Source: Flagellimonas sp. CMM7 (lineage in GTDB: Bacteria > Bacteroidota > Bacteroidia > Flavobacteriales > Flavobacteriaceae). Taken from it: a stretch of DNA of 64,000 nucleotides. A program made the translations under genes and the position numbers. Below, piece after piece: positions 27,240 through 35,357 of the stretch (position 1 is its first letter; every line of letters starts with the position of its first letter). The stretch covers positions 3,121,501-3,185,500 of the forward strand of contig NZ_CP090003.1 of NCBI RefSeq assembly GCF_021390195.1, in the 5' to 3' direction. The notes beneath the pieces were generated by a model. That model saw only the letters and a list, made by a program, of their open reading frames with translations. It was not told where the DNA came from and did not search any database.

Positions 27240-28448
27240 ATGGAAAACAATCAAAACAATACCAAATGGTTTAGCCTAGCCAGTGTATGGTTCGGAGGCA
27301 TCGTCAGTGTGCCTGCCCTTTTGATAGGTAGTGTGTTGATATCTTCTTTAACTTTTAGCAATGCGGTACTTGCCGGATTTGTCGGTTTCAGTATTGTGGT
27401 ACTCTTAATGTCATTGATAAGTATTTATGCCGTAGAACAGCAGAAATCTTCCGTTGCTTTGGCGGCTAATAGTTTTGGTACAAAAGGAGCTGGAATTGTG
27501 GTAGGACTTATCATAGGACTATCGACATTGGGCTGGTTTGGTGTTCAGAGTAATATTGCTGGTGCTTCTTTTTCTAAAATTCTGCTGGATACCGCTGAAA
27601 TTGACCTCCCCGCGTGGATATCCTCCTCTTTATGGGGCTTGATTATGCTCTTTACAGCCGTATTCGGATTTAAAATTCTAAAATGGCTTAATTACATCGC
27701 AGTGCCCACCATCATAGTGTTAATTGCTTATGGCCTATTCATTGTATTTCAAAATCATAGTTTTCAAGAAGTACTAGATTATCGACCAGAAAACACCATG
27801 TTTTTGTTGCAGGCCATAGGGCTTTCCATTGGTTTTATTTCTGTTGCTGTGGTCATTTGCCCAGATTATAACCGCTTTGCGGCTTCAAAAAAAGACGCGA
27901 TATTTGGCTCCCTCTTTGGTATATTGCCCTCGGCATCGGTCTTGTTGGCGGTTGGAGCGCTCTTTGCAATTACGCAAGGCACCTATGATATTGTTGAAAT
28001 ATTTGCTTCTTTAGGATTTCCCTTTTTTGCTATGGTCATTTTGATCTTAGCGACATGGACTTCCAATGTAATTAACATGTACTCTTCAGGATTGGCATTT
28101 AATGGCCTTCTCAATTTAACGGAAGCTTCTCGACCCAAAACCACCATCATTGTGGGTATCGCAGGTATTGTTTTGGCGGCAATCGGACTATTGGAAAACT
28201 TTATGGATTTTATAAACTTGTTGACCACGACAGTAGTTCCAATTGCTGGGATTTTGGTCGCCGATTATTTTTTATCCAAAGGAAAAAACCAAGAGAATAC
28301 CAGTAATTTTAACTGGATTGGTATTGTGTCTTGGTGTTGTGCTGCCGCTATCATGATATTTATGGAAGCCCCAATCAAATATATTATTGGCATTGCAAGT
28401 GCAGGGGTCATCTATTTTGTGATTTCCAAACTAATTCCAACTAAATAG
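27240..28448 (+). CDS. cytosine permease-like transporter (NCS1 family, CodB-like)
   Basis: A 402-aa membrane protein with about 12 hydrophobic helices. The start ASVWFGGIVSVPALLIGS and the segment GLSTLGWFGVQSNIAG match NCS1-family nucleobase/hydantoin transporters of the CodB branch, which import cytosine or related ring compounds using an ion gradient. It starts 2 bp after the oxidoreductase remnant and is followed by a hydantoinase-like remnant, so the ancestral operon probably handled a hydantoin or pyrimidine. The gene itself looks complete, but without its partners its usefulness is doubtful. Confidence 0.85.
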   Translation: MENNQNNTKWFSLASVWFGGIVSVPALLIGSVLISSLTFSNAVLAGFVGFSIVVLLMSLISIYAVEQQKSSVALAANSFGTKGAGIVVGLIIGLSTLGWFGVQSNIAGASFSKILLDTAEIDLPAWISSSLWGLIMLFTAVFGFKILKWLNYIAVPTIIVLIAYGLFIVFQNHSFQEVLDYRPENTMFLLQAIGLSIGFISVAVVICPDYNRFAASKKDAIFGSLFGILPSASVLLAVGALFAITQGTYDIVEIFASLGFPFFAMVILILATWTSNVINMYSSGLAFNGLLNLTEASRPKTTIIVGIAGIVLAAIGLLENFMDFINLLTTTVVPIAGILVADYFLSKGKNQENTSNFNWIGIVSWCCAAAIMIFMEAPIKYIIGIASAGVIYFVISKLIPTK

Positions 28449-28692
28449 AAAACCGGGCAGACTATGGTTTTTGATAAATCCAATACAATGGAAGTAGCTA
28501 ATGCCTTTGGTGCGTGCATTGCACAAACTGCACAAGAAGAATTGGTTATCAAAACCATGTAGACTAATGAAAACGAAGCGATGGAAAGCTTAGTGGAAGT
28601 TATTAAATCAAAGCTTTTGCAGAATAGGGCTATTGAAGACTCAATTACGGTTTTGACAAAAGAATCAATATCCTTGGCCTAATTGCCGGGGG
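28449..28692 (+). pseudogene. hydantoinase/oxoprolinase-like fragment
   Basis: Directly after the permease, in the same frame, the sequence reads MVFDKSNTMEVANAFGACIA, then EAMESLVEVIKSKLLQNRAI, then ESISLA, a stop, and LPGATR. The parts VANAxGAxIAQ and the closing YLPGATR resemble the C-terminal end of hydantoinase A/oxoprolinase N-terminal-type proteins. Two in-frame stops (TAG at about 28559, TAA at about 28679, the latter at the expected Tyr) break it, and the N-terminal bulk is absent. It is a remnant, cut on the right by the IS256-type element. Family reading is tentative but fits the neighbouring permease. Confidence 0.5.
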
Positions 28693-28720
28693 CTACTAGG
28701 TAAAAAGTAAAGCTTTGTGG

Positions 28721-30053
28721 ACACTATCCCACTAAGTGTGTAAATTAAAAATAACAGGGGTTGGACTTATTTAGAGTCTGACCCTATTTTCATAGATCGT
28801 TAGGAACTGGTTTAATATGATGCCCCAGTTCCTGATGGGCATCGACCATTTCTTGGTGGCCTCCCTTGTTGCCAAATATACAGATTTCATCGCGGCCTCA
28901 TCGGTTGGGAAGGACAGCTTGTTCTTGGTGTACTTTCTTATCTTCCCATTGAGGTTCTCGATAAGGTTAGTGGTGTAGATGATCTTTCTGATCTCCAATG
29001 GGAACTCAAAGAAGACGGTAAGCTCGTCCCAATTGTCCCTCCAGCTTTTGATTGCATAGGAATACTTGGACTCCCATTTCTTGGTAAAATCTTCCAAAGC
29101 TGCCTTTGCGGCCTTCTCGTTGGGCGCATTGTAAATACCCTTCATATCGGCAGTGAAGGCCCTTTTGTCCTTCCATACCACATAACGGGATGCATTTCGT
29201 ATCTGGTGCACCACGCATATCTGGGTCTTGGATTCGGGGAACACGCTCTTGATGGTCTCGGTGAAACCGTTCAGGTTGTCGTAGCGGTGATTAAAATGTC
29301 CTGGGTGCCACGTGCCTTCATATCGGTCAGTACCGACATCCAGAAGGCCGATGACTCGTTCTTGCCCAGCCAAAGTCCCAAAACCTCCTTCTTGCCGTCC
29401 CTACGAAGCCCTATGTCCACATATACGGTTTTGTTGATCACCTTTGATGATTCCCTGACCTTGAACACGATACCGTCCATCCAGACAATCAGGTAGACAG
29501 GCTCCAATGGGCGGTTCTGCCACGCAACAATATCAGCGGCAACCTTGTCGGTAATGCGCGATATGGTTGATGTGGAGACCTCAAAACCATAGGCCTCATG
29601 CATCTGTTCCTCTATATCACTTACCGACATACCCTTGGCATAAAGCGATACGATGATGTTCTCAATGCCATCGACCATGTTGCCCCGCTTGGGCACGACC
29701 ATGGGATTGAAACTGGCATCCCTGTCCCTGGGAACAGCTATCTCGCTCTCACCAAAAGAGGTGCGCACCTTTTTCTTTGAATGGCCGTTTCGAGAATTGG
29801 TGTTTTGGGAACGCTCATGCTTTTGGTAGTCCAAATGGCCATCAAGCTCCCCTTCCAACATCTTCTCGATACCTCGTTTTTGGAGTTCCTTCAAAAAACC
29901 GTTGAGCTCGTCCCCGGTCTTGAACTGTTTAAAAAACTCGTCGTTGAAAATTTCTTCACTCTTCATAAATGTGTGCAATTTAAAATTAGACAAAAAATAA
30001 CGGGGGTCATGACCCCCGTTATTTTCTAGTTACACACTTTATGAGATAGTACT
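28721..30053 (-). mobile_element. IS256-family insertion sequence with 9-bp target duplication
   Basis: The ends are imperfect inverted repeats sharing ACTATCYCA and AAGTGTGTAA. The 9 bases GCTTTGTGG occur immediately outside both ends (28712-28720 and 30054-30062), a target duplication of the size IS256 elements make. An inverted repeat of GGGGTCA-type near the right end forms a hairpin. The single transposase gene inside is frameshifted. The flanks join to one sequence if the element is removed, so no other DNA was lost here. Confidence 0.85.
28771..29966 (-). pseudogene. IS256-type transposase with a one-base frameshift
   Basis: The first part (start ATG at 29966, MKSEEIFNDEFF) carries the N-terminal DNA-binding part, the NSRNGHSKKKVRTSFGE segment and the first Asp in VWMDGIVFKV, then reads [10 protein letters not shown] and falls into a stop at about 29271. 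The second part resumes in another frame with [17 protein letters not shown] (second Asp) and continues through the Glu region near [15 protein letters not shown] to the normal C-terminus. A missing base at about 29285 accounts for the break. IS256 transposases are not known to need frameshifting, so the gene is most likely inactive. Confidence 0.82.
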
Positions 30054-30090
30054 GCTTTGTGGGAATTTAAGTTTTGTTGAAAACCATTTT

Positions 30091-31253
30091 TCATAATTTT
30101 TCCAATTTTTTCCTCAGCACTTTCATGTCATCACCTACCTTTTTTTCCACTACTTTGGCGTATATCTGTGTAGTGGTCAGTTTACGATGACCTAGCATTT
30201 TTGAAATGGTCTCAATCGGAACTCCGTTGGCAAGAGTAACCGTGGTGGCAAAGGTATGTCTAGCCATATGAAAGGTAAGATTCTTTCTTATCTTAGCAAG
30301 CACAGCAACTTCCTTTAAATAGGCATTAATTTTTTGATTCGAAATTTTTGGGAAAAGGGTATCGTTAATCAAAGACCTTTTATCATGCCTGTAACTTTCA
30401 ATCACCTCTGATGCTTTGGAAAGCAATGGAATTTTGACTGGGTTTCTTGTCTTTTGTCGTTTTGTCATTTTGTCATTATCAAGTATGTTTTATCCAACCC
30501 CAGCACCAAACTTTCATTTGTTAATAGCATCACATCAATATAGCTTATTCCTGTATAACAACTGAATACGAACAAATCCTTTGCTAATTTTAATCTTGTC
30601 GATTCAATTTGCAGTTCTTCTATTTGTTTCAATTCTTCAGGTGTCAGAAAACCTCTGTAAGTTGGGGTTAATTTTTGTTTGAATTTCACAAATGGGTCGC
30701 GGTCAATCCATTCCAATTGATAGGCTAAAGACACCATTCTTCGTAGCCTCTGAATATGCTTCATCACGGCGTTATTGCCAATTCGTTTTTTATAATGCTG
30801 TGGACTGTAAGTCCTTAGAAAGCTTTCAAAATTTAGTATGAATGTATAGTCAAGACTTGCAAGTTCAAAATCATCTACCTTGTACTTTTTCTTGACAAAT
30901 AGCAGAATATATTTTTGACTGGTCAGGTAAAGTCTGGAAGTATTTCCGTGGAGCTTTTCGAACATACTTGTATTGTGGCACTCAATAATGTCTCGTAATG
31001 TGTAATGTCCAATTTTATCATCACCTGTATACCTCGACTTTATGGTTTGAGGCGTAATAGGTTTATTCTCTGACCTAAGTTCTTGATAGCATTGAAACAA
31101 TTTTGCGTACACTTCATCTAGATATTGGTTTATTTTTCGAACTTTTTCACTTTTTCCATTGATTCGTTGTTTTTGAGAGTTCCAAAAGCGAACATCAACC
31201 CTTCTTTTTAGGCCAATGTTGAGTTTTTTACCATTGATGGTTATTCTTGGAAG
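30091..31253 (-). pseudogene. tyrosine recombinase, broken by an 8-bp duplication and N-terminally truncated
   Basis: On the minus strand the sequence reads from ITINGKKLNIGLKRRVDVRF (arm-binding region, near 31240) through the core-binding domain to LDKTYLIMTK and a stop, then continues in the next frame with MTKRQKTRNPVKIPLL and the catalytic HMARHTFATT, LGH and Tyr in TQIYAK. At about 30465-30480 the 8 bases ATGACAAA are present twice in tandem; removing one copy restores YLIMTKRQKTRNP. The N-terminal residues are also missing, replaced at about 31250 by part of another gene. Its C-terminal part is very similar to that of the intact integrase 3 kb away, so it may derive from a related element. 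Confidence 0.8.
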
Positions 31254-31491
31254 TAATTATGCTTTTTTTCCTAAGTACGGCATTGGTCTTATGGCATTTG
31301 GAAATCTAACATATACCAGACCAATTCCCAATGATAAGATTGAGAAGTTACTTTTCGAAACTTTGGACTTAGAAACCCGTAGTCTTCCAACATCGAATAT
31401 TTTGAGACTACGAAAAAGTGAAATCGCTGATTTACTAAATAAGGATTCCTTTTCCTTAGTTAAAAACGGGGCACTTTTTATCCCTGTTTGA
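31246..31491 (+). pseudogene. serine hydrolase (beta-lactamase-like) C-terminal fragment
   Basis: The frame reads GSNYAFFPKYGIGLMAFGN and on to RSLPTSNILRLRKSEIADLLN, which resembles the last catalytic-domain strands of beta-lactamase-class serine hydrolases, where a Gly-rich loop precedes an FFPEYGIGIMAFGN-type strand. Everything upstream is missing, because the sequence switches to the truncated integrase near 31246. The remaining 80 residues cannot form an enzyme. This marks a recombination junction between two broken genes. Confidence 0.5.
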
Positions 31492-31589
31492 CCTTTCGGC
31501 TACTTTGAAGTTGGGGGCAATTCAAGATGTGTCATTGTCATGACAATCTTGCTTTTTCTCCCCGCGGTCGCAAAAGAAAAAAAGGAAAA

Positions 31590-31889
31590 ATGAAAAGGGA
31601 GTTCATCCAGTTCCGATGTAGCATCTATGAAAAGAAGATGCTCAAGCTCAAGGCCAAAAAGGCAGGGCTCTCCCTATCCGAATATTGCCGTAGTTCTGCT
31701 TTTGGAAATAACATCGTCGAACGCTTGACACCAGAACAGTTGGAATGTTATTCCATGTTGGTCAAATACAAGAACAACTTTAAACGTATAAGCAATATGT
31801 TCAAGAAAAGGAATCCAAGGCTTTCCAAAGAAGTAGAACAATTGGCCAATGAAATCAGGAACCATCTTTACAATTTTGACAAATCATAG
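31590..31889 (+). CDS. MobC-like mobilisation accessory protein
   Basis: A small basic protein whose sequence KREFIQFRCSIYEKKMLKLK and AKKAGLSLSEYCRSSAFGN has the ribbon-helix-helix pattern of MobC/BmgB-type relaxosome proteins, which bind the transfer origin and help the relaxase. The ATG at 31590 is preferred over 31527: it follows AAAGGAAA at a good distance and the longer form adds a Cys/His-rich leader without homology. Its stop codon overlaps the expected relaxase start. It appears intact, and the last codon may have been added by a mutation of the original TGA (see the relaxase entry). Confidence 0.72.
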   Translation: MKREFIQFRCSIYEKKMLKLKAKKAGLSLSEYCRSSAFGNNIVERLTPEQLECYSMLVKYKNNFKRISNMFKKRNPRLSKEVEQLANEIRNHLYNFDKS

Positions 31890-32752
31890 GAAAGGGCAAA
31901 TCCATATCACATACCAAGGCTTCCATCTCCTATGGATGGAACCAAGAGAAGGATGCAGAGATTATCCATAGCCAATATTTGGCAGGGGAGAACCCAAAAG
32001 AGATAACAGAAGAATTTAAAATCATCCAATCTCAGAACCAACGAACACAAAAAAACACTTTGAGCTTTGTACTGAGCCCAAGCGTCGAAGATGGAAAGAA
32101 ACTTTCCAGACAACAATTAAAGGAACTCACCAAAAAGTTTATCAAGGCAATGAACCTAAAAGAAAGACAGGCCATTGCTTTTGTACATCGGGACAAAGAA
32201 CATACCCATATCCATTTATATGTAAACAGGATAGGATTTGATGGGAAGGCATATAAGGACAGCTTCATTGGAAAGAAAAGCCAACAGAAAGCCTATGAAG
32301 TCGCAAGGGAAATGGGACTGACCAATGCTAGGGACATCCAATACCAAAGACTTGACTAAATCAAACAGATTAGAAGGGAAATAAAAAAGTTACATGAAAA
32401 GGTCATAGTGACAGAAAGACCAAAAAGCTTGGATACCTATATAAAGCTGATGAAGGAAAAGAGTATCATAGTTATCCCAAGCATCAACAAGCAACGAAAG
32501 CTCCAGGGTTTTCGATTTGAATACAAAGGACAGAACTTAAAGGGAAGTGAGGTACACCGTTCCATGTCGGGAGGAAAAATAATCTCTCAGATCTCAATCA
32601 ATACTAATAAAGCAATGCTCAAACAAAAAACACCTACGGTAAAACTTGCTGGAAAGGCAATAGAACTGAGTACCAATATCGCAACAACTATGGCGAAGCG
32701 ATTGATAAAGAAAACCATCAAAAAGGCAATTGACCTAGGAATGGGAATTTAA
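31883..32752 (+). pseudogene. MobA-type relaxase, start codon lost and internal stop
   Basis: The frame reads IGKGKSISHTKASISYGWNQ (N-terminal segment with the candidate catalytic Tyr), SFVLSPSVEDG, and the metal-binding HTHIHLYVNRI (around 32205-32235), the three-His motif of relaxases that nick DNA at oriT. The codon where ATG is expected (31883-31885) is ATC; a single G-to-C change would both remove this start and turn the upstream gene's TGA into TCA. At 32357-32359 a TAA interrupts the frame; the same frame continues from IKQIRREIKKLHEK to the end at 32752. With both lesions a working full-length relaxase is unlikely, though a TTG at 31979 could give a short product. Confidence 0.78.
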
Positions 32753-32764
32753 ACAGAACACACT

Positions 32765-33148
32765 ATGAAAAAAATAGATGAAATCATGGAACTGTTGACG
32801 GAGGAAATCAACGGGTTCCATAAGTCAATTGAAAAGCTGGAAGACCTTTCCAAAAACCTAAATGAAGTAAAAGTGAAAGCGGACACTTCCAATATGGAGT
32901 ATCAGTTAAAAGCACACTTAAGAAATCAAGAAAGAATTCAATCAAGGAACCAACAGAGACTGACCGAAATCAATAAAAAACTTAAACAGGCTAGGCTTAT
33001 CCCCAAATGGTTGTTGGCATTCTTCTTATCTGTACTTATGATGCTGATAATCGTTATTGGATATTTGAGCTTCCAAGTAGTCCAGTTAAATAAAAAAGAA
33101 GTCACAATTGCTGAGAAAGAAAGAGTGCAACTTCAAAACCGAAAGTAG
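32765..33148 (+). CDS. coiled-coil membrane protein of the mobilisation module
   Basis: A 127-aa protein: residues about 1-78 are a highly charged helix with heptad-like spacing (EEINGFHKSIEKLEDLSKNL), residues about 80-105 a single TM helix (WLLAFFLSVLMMLIIVIGYL), then a short charged tail. Proteins of this shape commonly follow mobA in Flavobacteriia mobilisable elements. It begins 12 bp after the relaxase. A role in anchoring the relaxosome to the membrane is plausible from context only. The gene is intact. Confidence 0.65.
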   Translation: MKKIDEIMELLTEEINGFHKSIEKLEDLSKNLNEVKVKADTSNMEYQLKAHLRNQERIQSRNQQRLTEINKKLKQARLIPKWLLAFFLSVLMMLIIVIGYLSFQVVQLNKKEVTIAEKERVQLQNRK

Positions 33149-33160
33149 GGTGCGCCCTAT

Positions 33161-33206
33161 GGAATTTTTGCTTTACGTTTATCTTTCCGAATACTACAAA
33201 AATTCC
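33161..33206. repeat. inverted repeat after the mobilisation genes
   Basis: GGAATTTTTG at 33161-33170 and its complement CAAAAATTCC at 33197-33206 enclose 26 bases. It lies between convergent genes (mobilisation module and integrase) and might act as a transcription stop. It lacks a clean T run, so the function is uncertain. Confidence 0.4.
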
Positions 33207-33272
33207 ACAGGATCCATGCGCAAAGTTTAGGGGTAAGATTTGGGATTTTATTACTTAAACCAAACCCTCTTT

Positions 33273-34481
33273 TCAATATTTGCCCATTACAAGCCTCATG
33301 TCATCACGTAACTTTCTATCAATGACCTTGGCATAAATTTGGGTGGTCTTTAAAGAAGAATGCCCCAACATTTTGCTTACCGACTCTATGGGCACTCCAT
33401 TCGCTAGGGTAACCGTAGTGGCAAAAGTATGTCTTGACAAATGGAATGTCAGCTTCTTATCGATATTACAGATGATAGCCAATTCCTTTAGATAAAGGTT
33501 CAGTTTTTGGTTGCTGATTACCGGTAATAACTTATCCGAGGTGTTATTGAAATCAGCATTGTATTTTTTGATGATTCTTTCGGCTACCGGTAACAAGGGA
33601 ATACTACTTTTGGTATCCGTTTTTGAACGATTGATCTTTATCCACTTTTCTCCGTTCATATTGAGTACGATGTGGTTATTGGACAGTTTTTCCACATCGA
33701 TATAAGATAGCCCTGTAAAGCAACAAAAGACAAATACATCCCTGACCTGTTCCAATCGTAGATTGAGGATTTCGGTTTCCATCAAAATTTTAAGTTCCCG
33801 TTCATTTAGAATATCCCTTTCCACTTTCTTCCATTTTGCCTTCCAATGGTAGAAAGGATCCTTGCTTATCCAATCATTGGCATAACAGATGCGCATTATC
33901 TTTTTTAGGTTGGTCACATATTTGGTGACAGTGTTCTGTCCACAGGATTTTAGGTTAGTTTTTAGAAAGTGTTCAAAACGCTTGATGAAGTTCAAATCCA
34001 CTTCTTTGACATTAATGTCATCATATCCGTATTCTTTAATAATGAACGTTTTCAAATGTCTGGCCGTTCTAAGATGTCTTTGGTAGGCACCAGAGGAGAA
34101 CTCCCTACCCACCAATTCGGAAATCTCGTTGTTATGTTTACCATAGATGATTAGGAGTGTTTTATATCGGGTGCTTTTACCTTGGAAGACGCCTTTTATC
34201 ATTTGGGCAGTATAATGCTTTCCATCTGTAAGGAACTTACCCTGTATCTGGAAAAGTCTTGCACGGACATCCTCTAAGAACCTGTTCAGTTCACGATTGG
34301 ATGCTTTGGAGTTTTTGGCACGTCCTGAACCCGTGTTCCAATCTTCAATCTTGACCTTGCGATGGACACTCGTTTCAGCACGTTTTCCATTTACTGTAAT
34401 CCTGAGATAAATGGTACATTTGCCCGTTTTATCGGGATGATTTTTCCTGATGTAGAACAAAATGGAGAAGGAATCGTTCAT
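33273..34481 (-). CDS. tyrosine recombinase / site-specific integrase next to tRNA-Arg
   Basis: A complete 402-aa phage-integrase-family protein: N-terminal arm-binding domain (KTGKCTIYLRITVNGKR), SAM-like core-binding domain (about 100-200), and catalytic domain (about 215-395) with a Lys in INRSKTDTK, HLSRH, LGH and the nucleophile Tyr in TTQIYAK. At the first catalytic Arg position it has Ser (CFTGLSYIDV), as in IntDOT of Bacteroides, which also lacks Arg I. It lies 227 bp from the tRNA-Arg gene, pointing away from it, the usual position for an island integrase. It should catalyse integration into and excision from the tRNA 3' end. No lesion is visible. Confidence 0.9.
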   Translation of the reverse strand: MNDSFSILFYIRKNHPDKTGKCTIYLRITVNGKRAETSVHRKVKIEDWNTGSGRAKNSKASNRELNRFLEDVRARLFQIQGKFLTDGKHYTAQMIKGVFQGKSTRYKTLLIIYGKHNNEISELVGREFSSGAYQRHLRTARHLKTFIIKEYGYDDINVKEVDLNFIKRFEHFLKTNLKSCGQNTVTKYVTNLKKIMRICYANDWISKDPFYHWKAKWKKVERDILNERELKILMETEILNLRLEQVRDVFVFCCFTGLSYIDVEKLSNNHIVLNMNGEKWIKINRSKTDTKSSIPLLPVAERIIKKYNADFNNTSDKLLPVISNQKLNLYLKELAIICNIDKKLTFHLSRHTFATTVTLANGVPIESVSKMLGHSSLKTTQIYAKVIDRKLRDDMRLVMGKY

Positions 34482-34588
34482 TTTCTTAAGCTTTTAGTTA
34501 TTTAATTTCAACCAACTTTTTGCTTAAAAAACTGAACCTCAATTTTTTAACATACCAGCGACCACATTTTTGCGAATACTAAAAGTAC

Positions 34589-34604
34589 GCACCGAATTAC
34601 TCAC
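34589..34604 (+). repeat. end motif GCACCGAATTACTCAC, right island end (possible integrase arm site)
   Basis: One base different from 20317-20332 and in the same orientation. Here the motif contains CACCGAAT twice with a 12-base period (34590 and 34602), a typical arrangement for protein-binding repeats. It lies between the integrase gene and the tRNA. Function as an arm-type site is inferred. Confidence 0.5.
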
Positions 34605-34650
34605 CGAATAGGGTGGTTTTATATGATATCAAACGATATTTGTTAAAATG

Positions 34651-34685
34651 AAAAAGTCCGTAAACCATTGATTTACAGACTTTTT
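34651..34685. terminator. stem-loop terminator behind tRNA-Arg
   Basis: AAAAAGTCCGTAAA pairs with TTTACAGACTTTTT with one mismatch around a 7-base loop. It is placed 23 bp beyond the 3' end of tRNA-Arg. If the island inserted at the att repeat, this terminator was brought by the island and replaces the original one, now at 20184. Confidence 0.6.
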
Positions 34686-34705
34686 GAATTTACTTGATAA
34701 GTATA

Positions 34706-34720
34706 AGTGACCTCGACAGG
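34706..34720. repeat. attachment-site repeat (tRNA-proximal att)
   Basis: AGTGACCTCGACAGG, identical to 20240-20254. It covers the tRNA-Arg 3' acceptor strand, the discriminator base and the start of the T stem, so integration leaves the tRNA gene functional. Together the two copies mark the island ends. Confidence 0.75.
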
Positions 34721-34781
34721 ATTCAAACCTGTAACCTTCTGAGCCGTAATCAGATGCGCTATTCAGTTGCGCCACGAGGCC
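34708..34781 (-). tRNA. tRNA-Arg (anticodon ACG)
   Basis: Read on the minus strand, the 74 bases form a full cloverleaf: acceptor GGCCTCG with CGAGGTC (one G-U pair), anticodon stem TCTGA/TCAGA around the loop TTACGGC with anticodon ACG, T stem ACAGG/CCTGT and discriminator A. CCA is not encoded. A is expected to be edited to inosine, reading CGN codons. Its 3' end serves as the integration site of the adjacent island. Confidence 0.93.
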
Positions 34782-34795
34782 TTTTTAATGGGGTG

Positions 34796-34827
34796 CAAAT
34801 ATATTTCTTTTTAAATTTACGACAAAA
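34796..34827 (-). promoter_or_regulatory. Bacteroidetes-type promoter of tRNA-Arg
   Basis: On the minus strand TTTTG (34827-34823), a 19-base spacer and TATATTTG (34803-34796) match the Bacteroidetes -33 TTTG and -7 TAnnTTTG elements with correct spacing. Transcription would begin just ahead of the tRNA 5' end at 34781. This supports both the tRNA call and the phylum. Confidence 0.7.
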
Positions 34828-34844
34828 CCTCATAACTAAAAATA

Positions 34845-35357
34845 ATGGATTTTGAACCCTACATTCGTGATATAGAAGACTTCCCTAAACAAGGAGTTGG
34901 CTTTAAAGATATTACCCCTCTTTTAAAAGATTCAAAAGTACTTCTTCAAGCCTGTGAAACACTTTGTGATATGATTGGGGGCAAAGAGATTGATAAAGTA
35001 GTGGGGGTGGATAGCAGAGGTTTTATTTTTGCGCCTCTTATAGCATCAAAACTTGATGCGGGGTTTGTGCCAGTGCGTAAAAAAGGAAAACTTCCATATA
35101 AAACCATTTCAGAATCCTACGAGTTGGAATATGGTACCGACACGCTCGAAATTCATACAGATGCCATACAAAAAGGAGAAAAGGTACTGGTGCATGACGA
35201 TGTGTTGGCTACTGGTGGAACAGCGAGTGCCGTTTGTAAATTAGTAGAGAGATTGGGAGGAGAAGTCATACAATGTAATTTTTTAATTCACCTCACTTTT
35301 TTAAATGGTGCAGATAAGCTAAATGGGTATGATATAAAAGCGCTGATAGATTACTAG
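34845..35357 (+). CDS. apt: adenine phosphoribosyltransferase
   Basis: 170 aa, the usual length of Apt. It has the typical start FPKQGVGFKDITPLLKD, the VGVDSRGFIFAPLIA segment and the PRPP-binding motif VLVHDDVLATGGTA (about residues 121-134). It converts adenine and PRPP to AMP in purine salvage, in the cytosol. Transcribed away from tRNA-Arg. Its stop codon shares the CTAG at 35354-35357 with the stop of a 47-aa gene on the opposite strand. Confidence 0.95.
   Translation: MDFEPYIRDIEDFPKQGVGFKDITPLLKDSKVLLQACETLCDMIGGKEIDKVVGVDSRGFIFAPLIASKLDAGFVPVRKKGKLPYKTISESYELEYGTDTLEIHTDAIQKGEKVLVHDDVLATGGTASAVCKLVERLGGEVIQCNFLIHLTFLNGADKLNGYDIKALIDY

Noticed and set aside
29206..29496. Programmed frameshifting in the IS256-type transposase
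   Set aside because: No slippery heptamer at the break and the family is not known to use it; a lost base is simpler.
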